Part shown: positions 46,401 through 59,459 of the stretch, piece by piece
How positions within the stretch are numbered: position 1 is the stretch's first letter
Layout: every line of letters begins with the position of its first letter
NCBI GenBank assembly: GCA_027924645.1
Contig: BSBN01001149.1
Span: 2,232,001-2,296,000, forward strand
Source: Cunninghamia lanceolata
Lineage: Eukaryota; Streptophyta; Pinopsida; Cupressales; Cupressaceae
DNA: 64,000 nucleotides
Direction: 5' to 3'
The notes under the pieces: model-generated
The model's database searches: none
What the model was told of the DNA's origin: nothing
What the model saw: only the letters and a program-made list of their open reading frames with translations
Program-made: the position numbers and the translations under genes

Positions 46401-48569
46401 AAATATGAATCATAATGTCATTAAATCTTACAAAATCACGTGCTTAATCCAGGTAACAAGCACTATAAAATAATATGCATAAATCCATAGGCAAGCATGC
46501 CATAATACATCCAAATCCAGTACAATAATCATGTACAACAAGAATAGTAAACCAATACGCTCATCAGTCACACGAACCAAGTGGTCCACCACCTGCAAGC
46601 GGAGAGGCGGGAACATGGCCCAGGTGCTTTTCCACCCAACCATGAAGTATTTACACTTCCACGGATCCCTTCATGAAACGAAGGAAACCCAACCCTGCAC
46701 GAAATGTCTAGCTACCTGGTAACAACTAGCAGGAGAGAACACCTGATGCAACCCTGACGTCTGAATGTGCAATTCTAAATAATGAAAAGAAAATTGTCTC
46801 ACAACAGGATGTGGCAGAGATATCAATACAAATAAGTTTGCTAGACAATAAACATCTATTTCAATGTCATCTCGATTAGATCTAATCCTTATAAGTAACC
46901 TGGTTCAATTCTTGAAAAGAGGAAAAGTCATCTCTAAAAATCCACATTCGGCATCCTAGCCCAAAAAGCAACCCATTTACATTCTTAGATAAAAATCTAC
47001 TTCTTTCCCCAAGAAGCAAGAAAATAAATAATAAATTAAAAGAATCAAGTTTTTCAATAAATCATTTAAAAATCCCTTCCCAAAACATCATTTGTAAAAG
47101 CATACTTTCTATAAGCAAAAATTCATCCTTTCATGCAAAATTGCATTCACAAGTTTATCAATTTGATACAATTTCTTATCCATTGTTCAATCGTATGTTC
47201 TCAATATCATGCGTAATCTAGCTATTAATGTTCTTTGCTGTCAATTTTGTGATGGGAATTTATAAAAACATATAACAAACTTCATGTTGCTATAGCAATA
47301 TTAATTGCAAAAAAATAAAACAGACTTCTTGTTGCCTTCCTGTTGCCAGCAATAGGAACTGCAGAAGGTATAAACAAAATAAAATACAACGAGTATAGTC
47401 TTTACTGTTATTTACTAGTAAGGTTTAAGAATATGTTTAGAAATGCAGTCTATAACAGATAATAGGGTTTTATCTACTTTTTGAGAGTTTTTGTGTATCA
47501 TTAAAGATAGGTTGATCTTCTAATCAAAACCCAATTTCGGCCAACATAAGAAAGAATACAGTCATAATAATGTCTGACAGGGAAATGCCTACAGCGATTT
47601 GGAGTTTGAGTTTTATTAATAATTTCCATTTAGTTTAATAATCAAAATCTGAGAATAGTATCTTGGTTTCAAGCAGTTAGACAAAGGATGGAGAAGATAA
47701 TTATCATGTCTTAATGAAATCAATGATCATTTCCAAGATTAATAGTAGGCGACAGGCAAGAATAAATGGGTTGATTTATGCAAGATTGCCCAAGAAGGCC
47801 AATACGGCCAGATTAATAGGGATGACCAACAGTGAAGTCGACGACCAGTAGTGAAGTCGATGGTCAGAAGGAAAGTAATAACAAGTGGCCAAAGTAAAGG
47901 GGACGTCTACAGTATGTAGTCTGATCTCAAAGTGGATGGCTCAAACATGACAAGGGTCGAGCATAGTAAAACATTTGCCCACTTTAACAGCTAAAAACTT
48001 ATCATTTTTACATCCACAAAAATGTGATTCCAAGAATGTGAAAACAAGAATAAAAAAACCTGGTATATATGTTGGTCGAAGATGGATTTGTAGTTGTTGT
48101 TGCTATCTCTCTCTCTCTCCTGCTACGACCTGTAGATCTCTTATTTGTTGCTAATAAATTCCAGTTCCTGTTGCTCAAAATTGCCCTCCTGTTAATTGTT
48201 CCTGGGGTGTTTTTGTGCTGCCAAGCTCTCCTTTTATCATAAGTCTCCACCCTTATTTTTGACGATGCGAGAAATTAGGTTTAAAAGATGAAGTTTTAGA
48301 TTTTTAAACTAGAGTCTCATTCCATTTGCATGGAATTCGACCAATGAAATTAGAGCTCATAATTCTATTTAAAATAATATCTTCCATGCAACTTACTGTT
48401 ATGCAGAGCAAAAATTGCTTACATAATAGGAAGTCTATTTTTAACTTCTTTCTTATTTATTTATATAAAATATCTAATTATATTAACGCTTTTATTAACA
48501 TTGTTTTTTTATTTTAACTAAAACATTTATTTTAATAAATCAAGAAGTAAATAAAATAATAATACAATT

Positions 48570-48589
48570 TTATATATATATATATATAT
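48570..48589 (+). repeat. (TA)n microsatellite
   Basis: Twenty bases of alternating TA within an AT-rich stretch. Confidence 0.85.
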
Positions 48590-49499
48590 CTTATTATAAT
48601 TTAACATAATTTATTTAAATCTATTTTGCATATTGTCTTCCAAACATCTATAATTATGTAAATAGAAATATTATTTATTATTTATTAAATTAAATTACCA
48701 ATAAACATATATATCTCTTTATTCAAATTGCAATACCTATTTAAATAAAATTTGAAAAAGACATTAAACTTAAGTGATTACATCATGCGTTCGAAAATGA
48801 TTTTTAACACACTAATTTTTCTAACTTATAATCATCACTAAATTAAATAAAATAATGCATTTAATATAAACTATTGTAGCAATTTAGAAACACGATATCC
48901 TCTAAATTTTAAATCATCAATCACACTTATCTTCCACATAGTGATGCATATGAAAACTACGTGGTGTGTGAATGCAACAGGATAATCCATCCCATCAGTT
49001 CTTGCCAAGTGGCTAGAACACCCCTACCTCAACCATGTTCTCGTCTTGGACAAGTACCTGCATTCATTCGCACTCAACTCGACATCAATAGGTTAGTGTC
49101 TCCATAATATAGCCGAGGCAAATTAATATAATCATATCAATAATATTTAACATTTAAATCAATTTCCAATTTTTCATCAATATAAACCCATAATAATTAC
49201 CTTCACACATGTAAAATTACTTAAGGTAAAAGTCAATCATAGTAATTTTTCACTAATCTAGAATAATTATGTTGTTCATAAAAATGAGACATGATAGTAT
49301 AAGAGCGTAATAATGTTCTCCAAATGTATTATTTCATTTTTCATTTTCTAATTTAGATTTTTCTATGTTGTAAGATCAATTGTTTTCATGTCCTAGATTT
49401 CACCTTCTCTTAAGCCAAAATGACAAAGTTTTAGAAGATGCAAATTCTTTTTAAAGAACTTATAAGTTTAACAAAACATAATAAGTTTTAAACCACTAT

Positions 49500-50240
49500 A
49501 TTTTACACAAAAAGCATGTATCATTTTATAGACTTCAATCCAACTACATCTAGGTTTTTTTATTATTTTCACACATAGCATTAAAGTATTTACAACCCAC
49601 ATCTAGCTAACCTTTTTGATTGCATGCTAGTAAAACATAAGTAGAACTTACATAGTAAGGTTTGGTACTAGAGTGTTTCACTAGTTTAAAGAGCTTGAAA
49701 GCATCCTTGCAAAATCCATTTTGGGCATATCCTACAATCATAGTGTTCTATGAGATCACATTTCTTTGAGACAACTTGTCAAATAGTTCACATGCCTTGT
49801 GTATGCTTCCATATTTTGCATAAATGTCTATCAAGGCACATGCAACTACAACATATGACAAATATCCACATTTAATTATGTTTTGATGGATATTGATACC
49901 TTGTTCTAAAGCTCCCATCTTGGCACATGCTGGGAGGATGTTAGTAAAGGTTGTGGGTTAGTTAAACCTACCAATTAAATTTTCATAAAATTCTCCAAGG
50001 CCTTTTCATTACAACAATTTTATGCATATCTTGTAATTATTTTAGTCCACGAGTCCACATCTCTTTGAGACATTTTGTATGAAGGCTATCTTTATACCAC
50101 CTAATTGTATTTGCTTAAATTTTCCAAGGCCTTTTCAACTAAAAAAATATGTGCGCATACAACAATCATCACATTCCATGAGATCACATTTCTTTGGGGC
50201 ATTTTATTAAGAACCCTTTATTGGAAAGGTAAACCGCACT
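49500..50240 (-). pseudogene. PPR (PLS-type) protein pseudogene
   Basis: PPR proteins bind organellar RNA, each ~35-residue motif reading about one base. On the minus strand, successive motifs are visible with frame changes: NKMPQRNVISWNVMIVV (about 50205), KMSQRDVDSWTKIITRYA (about 50080), PTTFTNILPACAKMGALEQG (about 49955), VVVACALIDIYAKYGSIHKA then FDKLSQRNVIS, stop, NTMIVGYAQNGFCKDAFKLF (49850-49690), and STYVLLACNQKG...GCKYFNAM (about 49640-49575). These fit the PLS repeat order of land-plant PPR proteins. Stops (such as TGG-to-TAG in SWNTMI) and at least two frameshifts show it is dead. No C-terminal E or DYW part and no start are seen. Confidence 0.8.
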
Positions 50241-50299
50241 ATTACCGATACAACATAAATAGAGTAGAATTAGTGTGTTACCTTTAGCCAACACACATC

Positions 50300-50999
50300 A
50301 AATCCAATAGACATCTCAATAGAGAAAGACATGTCTCTCCATATATCTATGTACATATATATCAAATAGAGATAAAGGGATAAGGATAGGAATAGAGGAT
50401 AGAAAAGAGGAAAAGAGGAAAAGCTACCCAAGCATATGTGATGTGTATATCTACGAACTTGTGGTAAAGAATGTATACCCTATGAATAATATATGAGAAG
50501 ACCTATCTTATGATGTCCATAAATATGTAAAATTATTTTAATCTTTATATGATGCATATATTATCTACCACATTCTTCTGATTTCCTTCTTATTCCATCA
50601 CCATGAGTCAACTTATCTAACATAAGTAATTTATAGACCTCATGCCTACATTTTATTGTCAACATTTGGTTCCATTGCCAAGACCCTAGTTTGTGGTTTG
50701 TAAGAAGAGAAATTATATAAACATGAAATTTTTTTTTGTGGTAAAGAATACTATCAGAAAGGGGTATTAATGACAAGCATTGTAGTAAACAAGAAGTATG
50801 GTAGCACTCACTCTAGGTTCTAGCCTCATGAGAGGGGGATAGGCACCTAGGGCATGATAAATGGAATGGGGGAATCCTAAAAAAATAACTTGAAAAGATG
50901 CGACCACTAAAGGAGGTCTCGACTAAGCAATTAAGGATGAATAAAAGGATTATTGAAAATTCAAATTAAACACACCTATAGAAAAAGGAGACAACAAAA
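50300..50999. other. Spacer with no gene seen
   Basis: AT-rich, includes ATAGAGATAAAGGGATAAGGA-type purine runs near 50368-50425. No coding or structural signal. Confidence 0.4.
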
Positions 51000-51005
51000 G
51001 TCTTG

Positions 51006-51384
51006 ATGTGAATAGGGTATATTACCTAACTGGTTTATCTCTTAGGTCCTATTCACACTTGTCTAGTTAAGTATACTTAAGGCATACTTAGGGCACATTT
51101 AGAATAGTTATCTTTTTGTGTCTCAAGTCATAAGATTAAGACAATTGCCATAATCTTATGTTGTCCTATGTTTCATCTTGGACTATATAACCAACGGCTT
51201 CTCATTGTAATATTATTTAATTCATGTACATAATATATGCAATATTGCATCCTTTGATAGAATAGAATTATTCTTTCATGTTTGATCTCTATTATGCATT
51301 CATTGAAGCTCCTAGATCTTGGGTGGCTACCTCCATAACCAAATCTTTCTCTATACCAACTCTTACATGGTATTAGAGCTTGTG
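51006..51384 (+). mobile_element. Ty1/copia-type LTR fragment with tRNA-Met primer site
   Basis: The stretch ends CCAACTCTTACA, then TGGTATTAGAGCTTGTG (51368-51384), one base off the classic plant initiator-Met primer site TGGTATCAGAGC. A TATA box (GACTATATAACC, about 51181-51192) fits an LTR promoter. The LTR left end near 51006 is a guess because no second LTR is in the window. Some leader follows to about 51600, then the element stops being recognisable; gag and pol are absent. Confidence 0.65.
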
Positions 51385-52376
51385 AGATTGCTTTATGATA
51401 TTCTTTTAACAGATCTAGGTTGAAAATCTTGGTTTCTCTTGAAAAGTTGAGTATGCTCTTCTCTTGCATTGAACTATGACCTAAAAAACTAGAAAAAATT
51501 GATAGAAATACTAGATTTTCCCAAGGGTTTATTCTTTGTAGCTTTGTACTACAGGTTTATTTTGGAGCATGGAGTAAGCTCACCATTAAGTTTAAGGTTT
51601 CGAAGAAAGTGTTGCCTTTTGATTTGTCCAAATTAGAGATTGGAGGCTAGATCTATAAAGGTCTAAAGTTAGGAGGTGGTTACCAAATCTGGAAGGTAGC
51701 TATATTTATGGAACATTTTGGGTCAAATATAGCCCTTCCATCACATACAAAAGGCCCAAGAACCTAAGGATCCATTATCAATTCATTAATTTTGGACACT
51801 TTTACCCTAGGCTCTCAAAAAAAGTTCTCTGTCATACTAATCCTCTAGTTGACTATATACCATCATACAGTTGTAGAATATTCTCTAGACAATCTAGTCA
51901 TCATCATAATCTTCAACATTAGCATTCTCTGCTAGGAGTTATTTTTTCTATTGGTAATTTTTTTTTGCTAAGTAGTGTGCTATAGAAGTAGCGGTCATAT
52001 ATATTAATATTTTCAAAATAATTACATCGGGGTGGGAATGGAAGCATAAAAGCTTCAAGACAAAATTTCCTGACATTAACTACTTATAAAGTGGCCACAT
52101 CCTACACCACTGGAGCAAAACACTTCGGGAACAAAAAAGAGAGATCATCAAAAAACCAACAGCGTGCCATTTACACCATTGCTGTGAACAAACTATAACC
52201 ATAACATCCCATAAGTCAAAAGCCAAACTTGTGAAACAACCATAGAAAACAAACTAAACCAGGCCTTGATAGAAAGCCTCCTCCAGGACCCATTGTGAGG
52301 AGGAATGGAACTAGTTGAAATCATCTAAGTTATCAAGCGCCGTCATCAATTTGAGGAATTCACAGTCATAGGTCGA

Positions 52377-52712
52377 TCAAATACAGTGTCTTACCAGCTC
52401 CTCTGGCTTGAAATCTAACAGAAAGGGTTGCAAATCCACCGTCATCCCAGGTTGCAGTAGAAGAGGCAAACCTCGCAGCCATGGAATTCCTATCCCAGGT
52501 CTAGCCAAGACCACAATATCCATGTCATCTCCAAGATATTCTTCCTTGATAAGAAGTCTACAAAGTGCTAACACCACGGCCTTCTCTTCACTGAGGTTCA
52601 ATAATGAAGCAAGAAACCGTGAAGAGATATCAGTGTTAACACGATATCTATCCACAGAAGAAAGGAATTTTCTATCCAGCACCATCCTTATGGCTTCCAT
52701 CATCAATTTCAT
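52377..52712 (-). CDS. Unrecognised 111-codon ORF in the LINE 3' region
   Basis: Minus strand MKLMMEAIRMVLDRKFLSSV, then NLSEEKAVVLALCRLLIKEE and IVVLARPGIGIPWLRGLPLL, ending VRHCI. I do not recognise it. Unlike the RT region next to it, it has no stop in 111 codons and looks like a folded protein (amphipathic helices, hydrophobic core). It lies after the RNase H and before the A-run, so it was carried by the LINE or its source transcript. It may be a captured host exon or a third LINE reading frame. Confidence 0.35.
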   Translation of the reverse strand: MKLMMEAIRMVLDRKFLSSVDRYRVNTDISSRFLASLLNLSEEKAVVLALCRLLIKEEYLGDDMDIVVLARPGIGIPWLRGLPLLLQPGMTVDLQPFLLDFKPEELVRHCI

Positions 52713-53130
52713 CGGCTTTGAAAAAATAGCTTGAAGTCTCTAGTCAGAGATACCCCCCAAAAATGCCATCTGCCTTTTTTAGCACACCAACCGAATGGGA
52801 GTTTCCATCTAGTAAACCAATTAATTGCCAATTTCCACTTCATCCTTTGAAATTTAATATCAATTCGCATGCTTCGATATTTATTTCATATAATTCAAGT
52901 ATGCTGGATGGCATCATTCTTGTTGTCGGCTAATTCAATTTGAGCGAGCCTAGGAAAAGAAGACATACTCAAATGCTACGGATCAAGGACAAGTTTGTTA
53001 ATTCCCTGTACTATCCAAATCCCCTCTTGATTCCAATTTCCAAGGAGAGGCCACCTCATCGTTGAGCTATCAAAAATTGCTACCATCCACTGCCAAGTTG
53101 GCCATCCTGTCCACGTCACCATTGGCTTCT

Positions 53131-56100
53131 CTATAGATATGGTTCAAAGTGAAAGCTTAAAAAAAGCATCTCTAGAGCCCTGTCCACCAACCCACAAAGC
53201 CTCCAATTTGGTGTTGATTCCTGTCTTAGAGCATTAATGATCAAAGTTGAATCCCCTTTGACCTCTACCTTTGAAGAACCCAAATCCTTACAAAGTTGGA
53301 GCCCAAGCAATAGAGCACTAAGTTCAGCTTCGTTATTAGTTCCCCAAGGCAAAGGCTTGGCAAGTCTTCCAGCCACAAAACCATCCCAAAGTCTTACTAA
53401 GCAACCTACCACGGATTTACCAAGGTTTCCTCTAGAGGCACCATCAAAATTCAATTTGACCCACCCCCACTGAGGAGGGGACCAAATAGCCTGTTCCCTT
53501 AGGATTTCGGCTTCCTTTCCCCAACTCGCAACAAAAGGAGGAATTTTTAAACCTTGCCACCTGAATCTCATTTGACCATCTCACTCGGTAAACTTGGCCC
53601 TCTTGTTGCAATGTAGAGAAGACCTTCTATTCATAACCTCTATCAAAACTGTTTCGACCTTGTTCAGGAAAGAATACAAAGACATCTACTTATCATTGAA
53701 ATTTCGTTTGTTTTATTCTTTCCATAATTCCCAAATGATGATAGAAGGGCTAGCAATCCAAAAGCAACCTTACAAAGTTGTTCTATTCAATACTGGCCAG
53801 GCTTTGAAGAGACTCACTATGTCATTGGGTAGACCACCAATCCACCCTAATTTAACACACAACCACTTCTAACAAGCTTGTGAGAAAGGGCATCCTAGAT
53901 GATCAATTGTTTCCTCCGTCGCTTTACATAGAGTACAACGAGAAGGCCCTTGGAATCCCATCTTTCTAAATTTATCAGTTGTCAAGATTTTCCCTTGAAG
54001 AGGAGACCAGGAGAAGACTCTTGCTTTGGGTAGACAAAATTTGCTCCAACAAAGATGAGTAGGAATCTCCATCTCGACATATTGCCTCTCCATCTCAATC
54101 AACCTATACACATCCTTAGCATTATATTGTCCATTATTCAATCCAATCCAAATGAGGGTATCCCTACCTTTCTAGGAAAGGATTCTTCTGTTGTCCAAAA
54201 CTGCCTTGATACCCCCCACCTCATTCACGAGCAAATCAGGGAAATCAATACTCTTCCAAGACCATCTAGAAAATCCATCTTCTTCAAACTTCATATAGTC
54301 CCTGAATCTACTACCCCATCTCTCCAAGAAATTTTTGGTGACCTCAACCCTTAGAATGCTATCTAAACTTGGGTAGCCAACCCAAGAACCCTCCCGAAAC
54401 AGGGAAGAACTCCCATCATGAATGTCCCAAGTTAGATACCTAGTTATGATAGACCTACATCTCAACATAAAATTCCAAATCCTTGAACCTCTAGGAGGAT
54501 CATGTGATCTAAAGATGCTAACTGGTTCTGGCCCATGTAAATACTTACTTTGTAATATCCTTGCCCATTTCAGCTATGGAGCACTATACATTCTCCACAC
54601 CAGTTTGGCTCCCAAGGACTGATTCTGCCATAACTGATCTCTAAGACCTGGCCCCATCCATTTTTGGCTTGTAGACTTTATCCCAAGAAATGAGAGCAAT
54701 TTTGTCCACTTCGACGACCCTTGCCAAAAAAACTTCCTCATCTTTTGAATTAGATTCTGGTTGGCCTCACCTGACAAAGAAAGACAAGATAATAGATATA
54801 TTGGGATAGCAAAGATACCCACTTTTAACATGGTGATTCTTCCTGCCCATGACAACCTTCTTCCTTTCCATGAGGAAAGTCTCTTAGTCATTTTGTCTCC
54901 CAAGGGATCCCATAGTTTCCCAGTTCTGAGCCCCTTTGCCAAAGGAAGGCCTAGATATGTGCATGGCTTTTGTCCTATCTTAAAATTGAGAATTCTAACA
55001 ATCTCTGCTTCCTTCCTAGGAGGTGTAAAAAAGAAAAAGATCTTTGATTTCTCTTTGCTCACTTCTTGTCCCGAGGCTTTGGAGTAATTGTTGAGGATTT
55101 GAAGCATCTGAAGGGCTTCTTTTCTCTTAGTTGTTCCAAACAACATTCTACAAATTACTGATGAGTTATTGGTGGAACCAAACTTGTCACCTCTATACCC
55201 TCCACCAAACCCAGCATGTGTGCTCTATTGATGGCTCTGCAAAATGCCTCAGCCATTATTATAAAAAGAAAAGGTGATAATGGGTCCCCTTGACGAAGGC
55301 CCCTGGAGACTTCAAAAAATCCTGAACGGGAGAACCATTTACAAGAACCAAGAATCTGGGACTGGCTATGCATGTGAAGATCTAATCTAACCATTGTTTG
55401 TAGAAACCAAAGGCCTCAAGCACCTTTAGAAAAAATCTCCAATCAACTTTATGATAGGATTTCTTAATATCTAACTTGATAAACATGCTAGGACTTTTCT
55501 TATGATTGAGTGAATGAATGGCTTCTTGTGCTATAATTATGCCATCTAGGATAGATCTCCCCAAGACAAAACTAGTTTGTTCATCCAAAATAATCTCTAG
55601 AAGACTAAGTTTCAGTTTGTTTGTTGTCACCTTAGCCATCACCTTGTAAATGGTATTGCATACGAAAATTGGCTGAAAGTCTTCAAGGGCCACTACTTTT
55701 TCCTTTTTTGGGATTAGAGCTATGAATATATTGTTTACTTCTCTCAACAACCTTCCTAAATTCTGTTCTACTTCTAAGGCTTCGAACATCTCCTTACCTG
55801 CAATGCCCCAACATTTCTAGAAAAACCTTGCTGGAAAACCATCTGGCTCAGGTGTCTTATTAGGGGGAAGTTGCCGCAAAGCCACTTCAATTTCCTCCAA
55901 AGTGAAGATCATGTTTAGAATTGTGTTCTACTCCTCCTTCACCAACTTTGGAATGTTCTAGATTAAGTCATTCTTAGGGTTTAGATCTGAACCGTCCATG
56001 TTGTTCAACAAGTCTGAGAAAAAGGCTACAGTTTCTTTGATAATTGCCTTAGGATCTTCAATGGAAATACCATTAGCCTTTCTAATCTTGGTAATTTTGT

Positions 56101-57234
56101 TGACATCCCTTCGCTATCTGGTCACATTGTGAAAGTATTTTGTGTTCTTATCACCTTCATTTATCCAAATCTCCTTAGATTTCTGCCACCAGAAGATTTC
56201 TACTTTCAATAGGATGTCTTCATATTCCCTCATAAGTTCTTTTTCTCTAAGAAATCGATTTTGATCCATACACATACTCAATATTTCCTCATTCAAGATC
56301 TACAAATCATCTTCCAAAATCTTCTTAGATTCAAAGATATTCTTAAAGTATTGTATATTCCACTCATTAAGCTTTAGTTTGACCCATTTTAGTTTTGAGA
56401 CAAACCGGTAAAGCTTTAAACCATTGGGCTGGTCTTCCTTCCACCATCCCTCTAGGAGATCAAAGAAAGAAGGATCTTTTAACCACATATTCTCAAACGT
56501 AAAAGGGTTTCTTGCTGGTCTTTTATCTCCTATTACCTCCATTTGAATTGGAAAGTGATCTGATCTAGACCAGTGAAGGATGGATCCTTCCATGCCAAAA
56601 GGGAAGGAGGTCATGTTGCCCAAGAGAAAGAATCTATCCAATTTTTCAGTGATGTTATTGTTGCCTATCCTTCTATTTGACCATGTGTAAGCCCCACTGC
56701 TCAAACCCACTTCAACCAGCTGGTTTCTTTCTACCCATTCACTGAAGTCTTTCTATGATTGATTGACCCTTTGCAGGCCCCCTTTCTTTTCTTTTGAACA
56801 TAAAATTGCATTGATGTCTCCCCCAAAAATGAAGTGAGCATCCCAATTTGTAACAATGAAAAGATCAAGTTCATTCCAAAGTTCTTTCTTCTTTAAGCAA
56901 GCATTTGGACTGTAAACATTTATCAATATAAATTGCAAGTTGGAAGATATGCTCCTAACCCTGCATCCCAAATAATAATTCCCTCTACCATCATTTCAAG
57001 ACAAATTGATTGGGGCTTCTAAAAGGTGGCTAACCCTCCCGAAGCCCCATCTGCCTATATTGCTTCCACATGCCAATGTCTGAGCTTCAATTTAAAGAGT
57101 TCTTCTTCAGCATTGGTCAGTTTTGATTCTTGTATCATTACTACTTTTTCCATAGACAACTCGAACGTACGCTTGACCAAGCATTGTTTGTTAGGGGCAT
57201 TTAAGCCCCCAACATTCCATGAAAGGACATTCAT
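53131..57234 (-). pseudogene. LINE ORF2: endonuclease, reverse transcriptase, RNase H (broken)
   Basis: ORF2 nicks DNA and reverse-transcribes the LINE RNA at the target. Start ATG 57234 reads MNVLSWNVGGLNAPNKQ, then IQESK and GASGGLATF, then FGGDINAIL and RSDHFPIQM, the usual AP endonuclease order. RT is visible as EDFQPIFVCNTIYKVMAKV, FIKLDIKKSYHKVDW and GLRQGDPLSPFLFIIMAEAF. The FVDD catalytic site is lost at about 55147: FV and then a short deletion and frameshift before MLFGTTKRK. A Cys-rich zf-RVT segment (PKARVFSWSPLQGKILTTDK ... RCTLCKATEETIDHLGC) lies at about 54060-53890. RNase H follows (WVKLNFDGASRGN, NNEAELSALLLGL, VKGDSTLIINAL). At least ten in-frame stops. Inactive. Confidence 0.85.
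53150..53490 (-). pseudogene. RNase H domain of the LINE
   Basis: WVKLNFDGASRGNLGKSVVG supplies the first Asp, NNEAELSALLLGL the Glu and KVEVKGDSTLIINAL the second Asp of an RNase H fold. The last catalytic Asp region (EANGDVDRMANLA) lies past a stop near 53131. Plant L1 elements often have this C-terminal domain. It is the longest open stretch of this LINE (146 codons, 53571-53131). Confidence 0.8.
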
Positions 57235-57316
57235 GACCTCAAGGGAAGGGTGACCCCCTTCCCTAACCTCAGCAATCTGGTTATCTTAGTTTGTCCCTCA
57301 GCATCCCCATCCATAT

Positions 57317-57975
57317 TTATTTTTTCCTGATGAATTTCCTCCCTTTTCCTTTGGATTTCTCACAATCCGGAGTTGCCTTTATGACTGGTTGTTGGCAGAT
57401 TCCTAATTTTGTTTGTGTGATAGGTGAAGAGTTCCCTATCTCTAAGTCTTCCTGATTTCCAAACAACAATTCCCTTTCTTCATCCTGAAACTCACCTTCC
57501 TCTAGGCAATCTTCTAAAGGTGGCATATCGAGAGGAATATCCCCTGTTTGTTTAAGTGGATTTTCCTCCACTATGAAACAAGGATCAATGTGTCTGCCAA
57601 ACATCTCCCAAGTTGCTTCATTAACTAGGGTTTGCACACCCTCTCCCAAAAGACTAGCTTTTTTCTCTTTTTGAGAAATAGGGGGACAATCTTCTAAATT
57701 CTCCTTTCTTTGAGCCATTCTATCTTCTACCAAAATAGTTGGCTGGGAGCTACCATCCTGAAGGGGCTCAAAGGAGTTCAAAATTGGCTTTGATTGAGAA
57801 GGGTTCTTTGAAGAAGCCCCATCAAATTTCAGAGAGATAGGGCTATTATTGACCAATTCAGCCTCCCTAGAGAAATCTACAAGCTCCTCATTGACTTCCT
57901 ATTATGGAGATGGGACCTCTTTAACATGGGATTGTTGATTATCCTCCTTTCTGATGTAGAGTAGGGTTGAGGTTG
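57317..57975 (-). pseudogene. LINE ORF1, C-terminal part
   Basis: Minus strand, open from 57856 to 57317 (KPILNSFEPLQDGSSQPTIL ... CEKSKGKGRKFIRKK). Upstream the same frame continues with two stops (TAA TAG near 57905) back to about 57975. Acidic, low-complexity, with a basic end; this fits the C-terminal half of plant L1 ORF1 (nucleic-acid chaperone) after its RNA-binding domain, which is cut off. It ends about 80 nt before the ORF2 start. Confidence 0.65.
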
Positions 57976-59459
57976 TCTATACAATCACAACTTAACAAAC
58001 TTTTCAATTTTGAACCCTATCTTGGTGGGTTTTCTCACAAAACTCAACTTCTCCTAAGAGTACTCTAAACAAGGTTTTTCAATCATAACTTTCAGAGAAG
58101 ACTTCCAACCAAAAACTTCATCACCATTCTAGATACCCTTTATGTTGCTTGTCAACATATCCAAATTGCAAGCATAGGTGTTTTGTAACACAAGGCTCAA
58201 ATCTTGACTATATCGTTCTACATTAAGCCAAGTAGGACAACAAAAGGGGTATTTTTGACATAATTTGAAGGAAACAACTCAAACCCATGAACTAAAAACT
58301 GTTTTGGATACCCATTATCCTTTTACACAACATACTTCAAATGAAGATGGGGTGTTTTGCAACACAAGGGTCAAAACATGACTGTTATGCTACAATTTAG
58401 GCCTAATTAAGCTTGTTGACACTAGGTCTATGCAAGGAAATAACATCAAACAAGAGAAACAACTTGACTTGTGGATTCTTAGGTCTGTACAGACTTCTAA
58501 CAACATGTTATAATGATTCCTAAACCTTCCCCTAACAATCAATGTGTAGATTACTCAAAACAACAATGAACCTAGGGTCCTTTTGGGACTGTTTCACTAC
58601 AAAATCAGAAATTTTTGGTGAAGAGATCTCTTACAAATGTGCAAATAATGGTCCCCAATCTTACAGGGATGAATTTGGTGCCAAGATAGAATTTTCCACC
58701 AATTTGTAGCATTTTCCCACGATGGAATCTCGAGTTATGGCATTATTTTCAATGTCTAGAAACCCTAGGCAGGGTTTGTAACTGTTTTCAAAGAAAATGC
58801 AATAACTTTCTTAATACTCCATGAAAATTGATGAAACAAAAATAAAATGAAAGTAGATTCTCATGCCAACACACTCCAATTTGTTTCAGGTCTATTTCTA
58901 GTCCGTATAATTTGTACCAAATGAAAGAACGAGTCTGAAAGTGAGAAAAATGCACAGAAACTGTTGTTTTCATTTACCAAATCTTCAACCACAATGCCTT
59001 AGACACCCCAATTTGATTTTGGAGGGTGTATTTATACATTTTTACGTCCATCCCAACTATTCACAACTAATTTTCAAGTTACAACTATTCAAATTCCCAC
59101 TTTGTGCAATATTGACCCTTCACATTCCACATTGTCCAATTTAACAACATTAACACTCCAACACACCTACTGACCTAATATGGACTCCAAACTACTAAAA
59201 ACATGAGAAATGGTCTCAAGGACCTTATTACAAATAAAAACATGACTTCATCCTACCAAAATAATAACACTTAGCAATTTTCTTCAATAAGACCTATGGT
59301 GCCCTACACCAGTTTCCCTCACTCATTGAGGAGGACCCTTCCACTATGTTGTCCATCCTGATCTGTGATCTTTAATAGGGCTTTACTCCTCCTGCTTCAT
59401 TATCTGTTACGACTTTTTGACTCCATTTACTATTTTATGTGACAATCTCTAGTTCCTCC
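57976..59459. other. Spacer with no gene seen
   Basis: No coding frame. ACACAAGGCTCAAATCTTGACTAT-like text at about 58188 recurs as ACACAAGGGTCAAAACATGACTGT near 58359, an imperfect direct repeat at about 170 bp. Otherwise plain. Confidence 0.4.

Larger units (their letters stand above)
44853..49490. other. AT-rich non-coding DNA, no gene seen
   Basis: Many A/T runs (for example T15-T18 near 45379), no long frame. A 71-codon minus frame at 46428-46643 has no recognisable domain. GTGAAGTCGA is repeated near 47832 and 47850. Tandem repeats are listed separately. Confidence 0.45.
51955..57975 (-). mobile_element. L1-type LINE, 5'-truncated, decayed
   Basis: Minus strand order: partial ORF1 (57975-57317), ORF2 with endonuclease, RT, zf-RVT and RNase H (57234-53131), a 3' part of about 1.1 kb, and an A-run (plus-strand T9, 51958-51966). 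Full plant L1 ORF1 begins with a longer RNA-binding region that is missing, so the copy is truncated at about 57975. Many stops and frameshifts. No convincing target duplication was found. Confidence 0.85.

Noticed and set aside
51173..51469. 98-codon minus-strand frame
   Set aside because: It lies across the copia LTR end and primer site on the other strand; chance frame.
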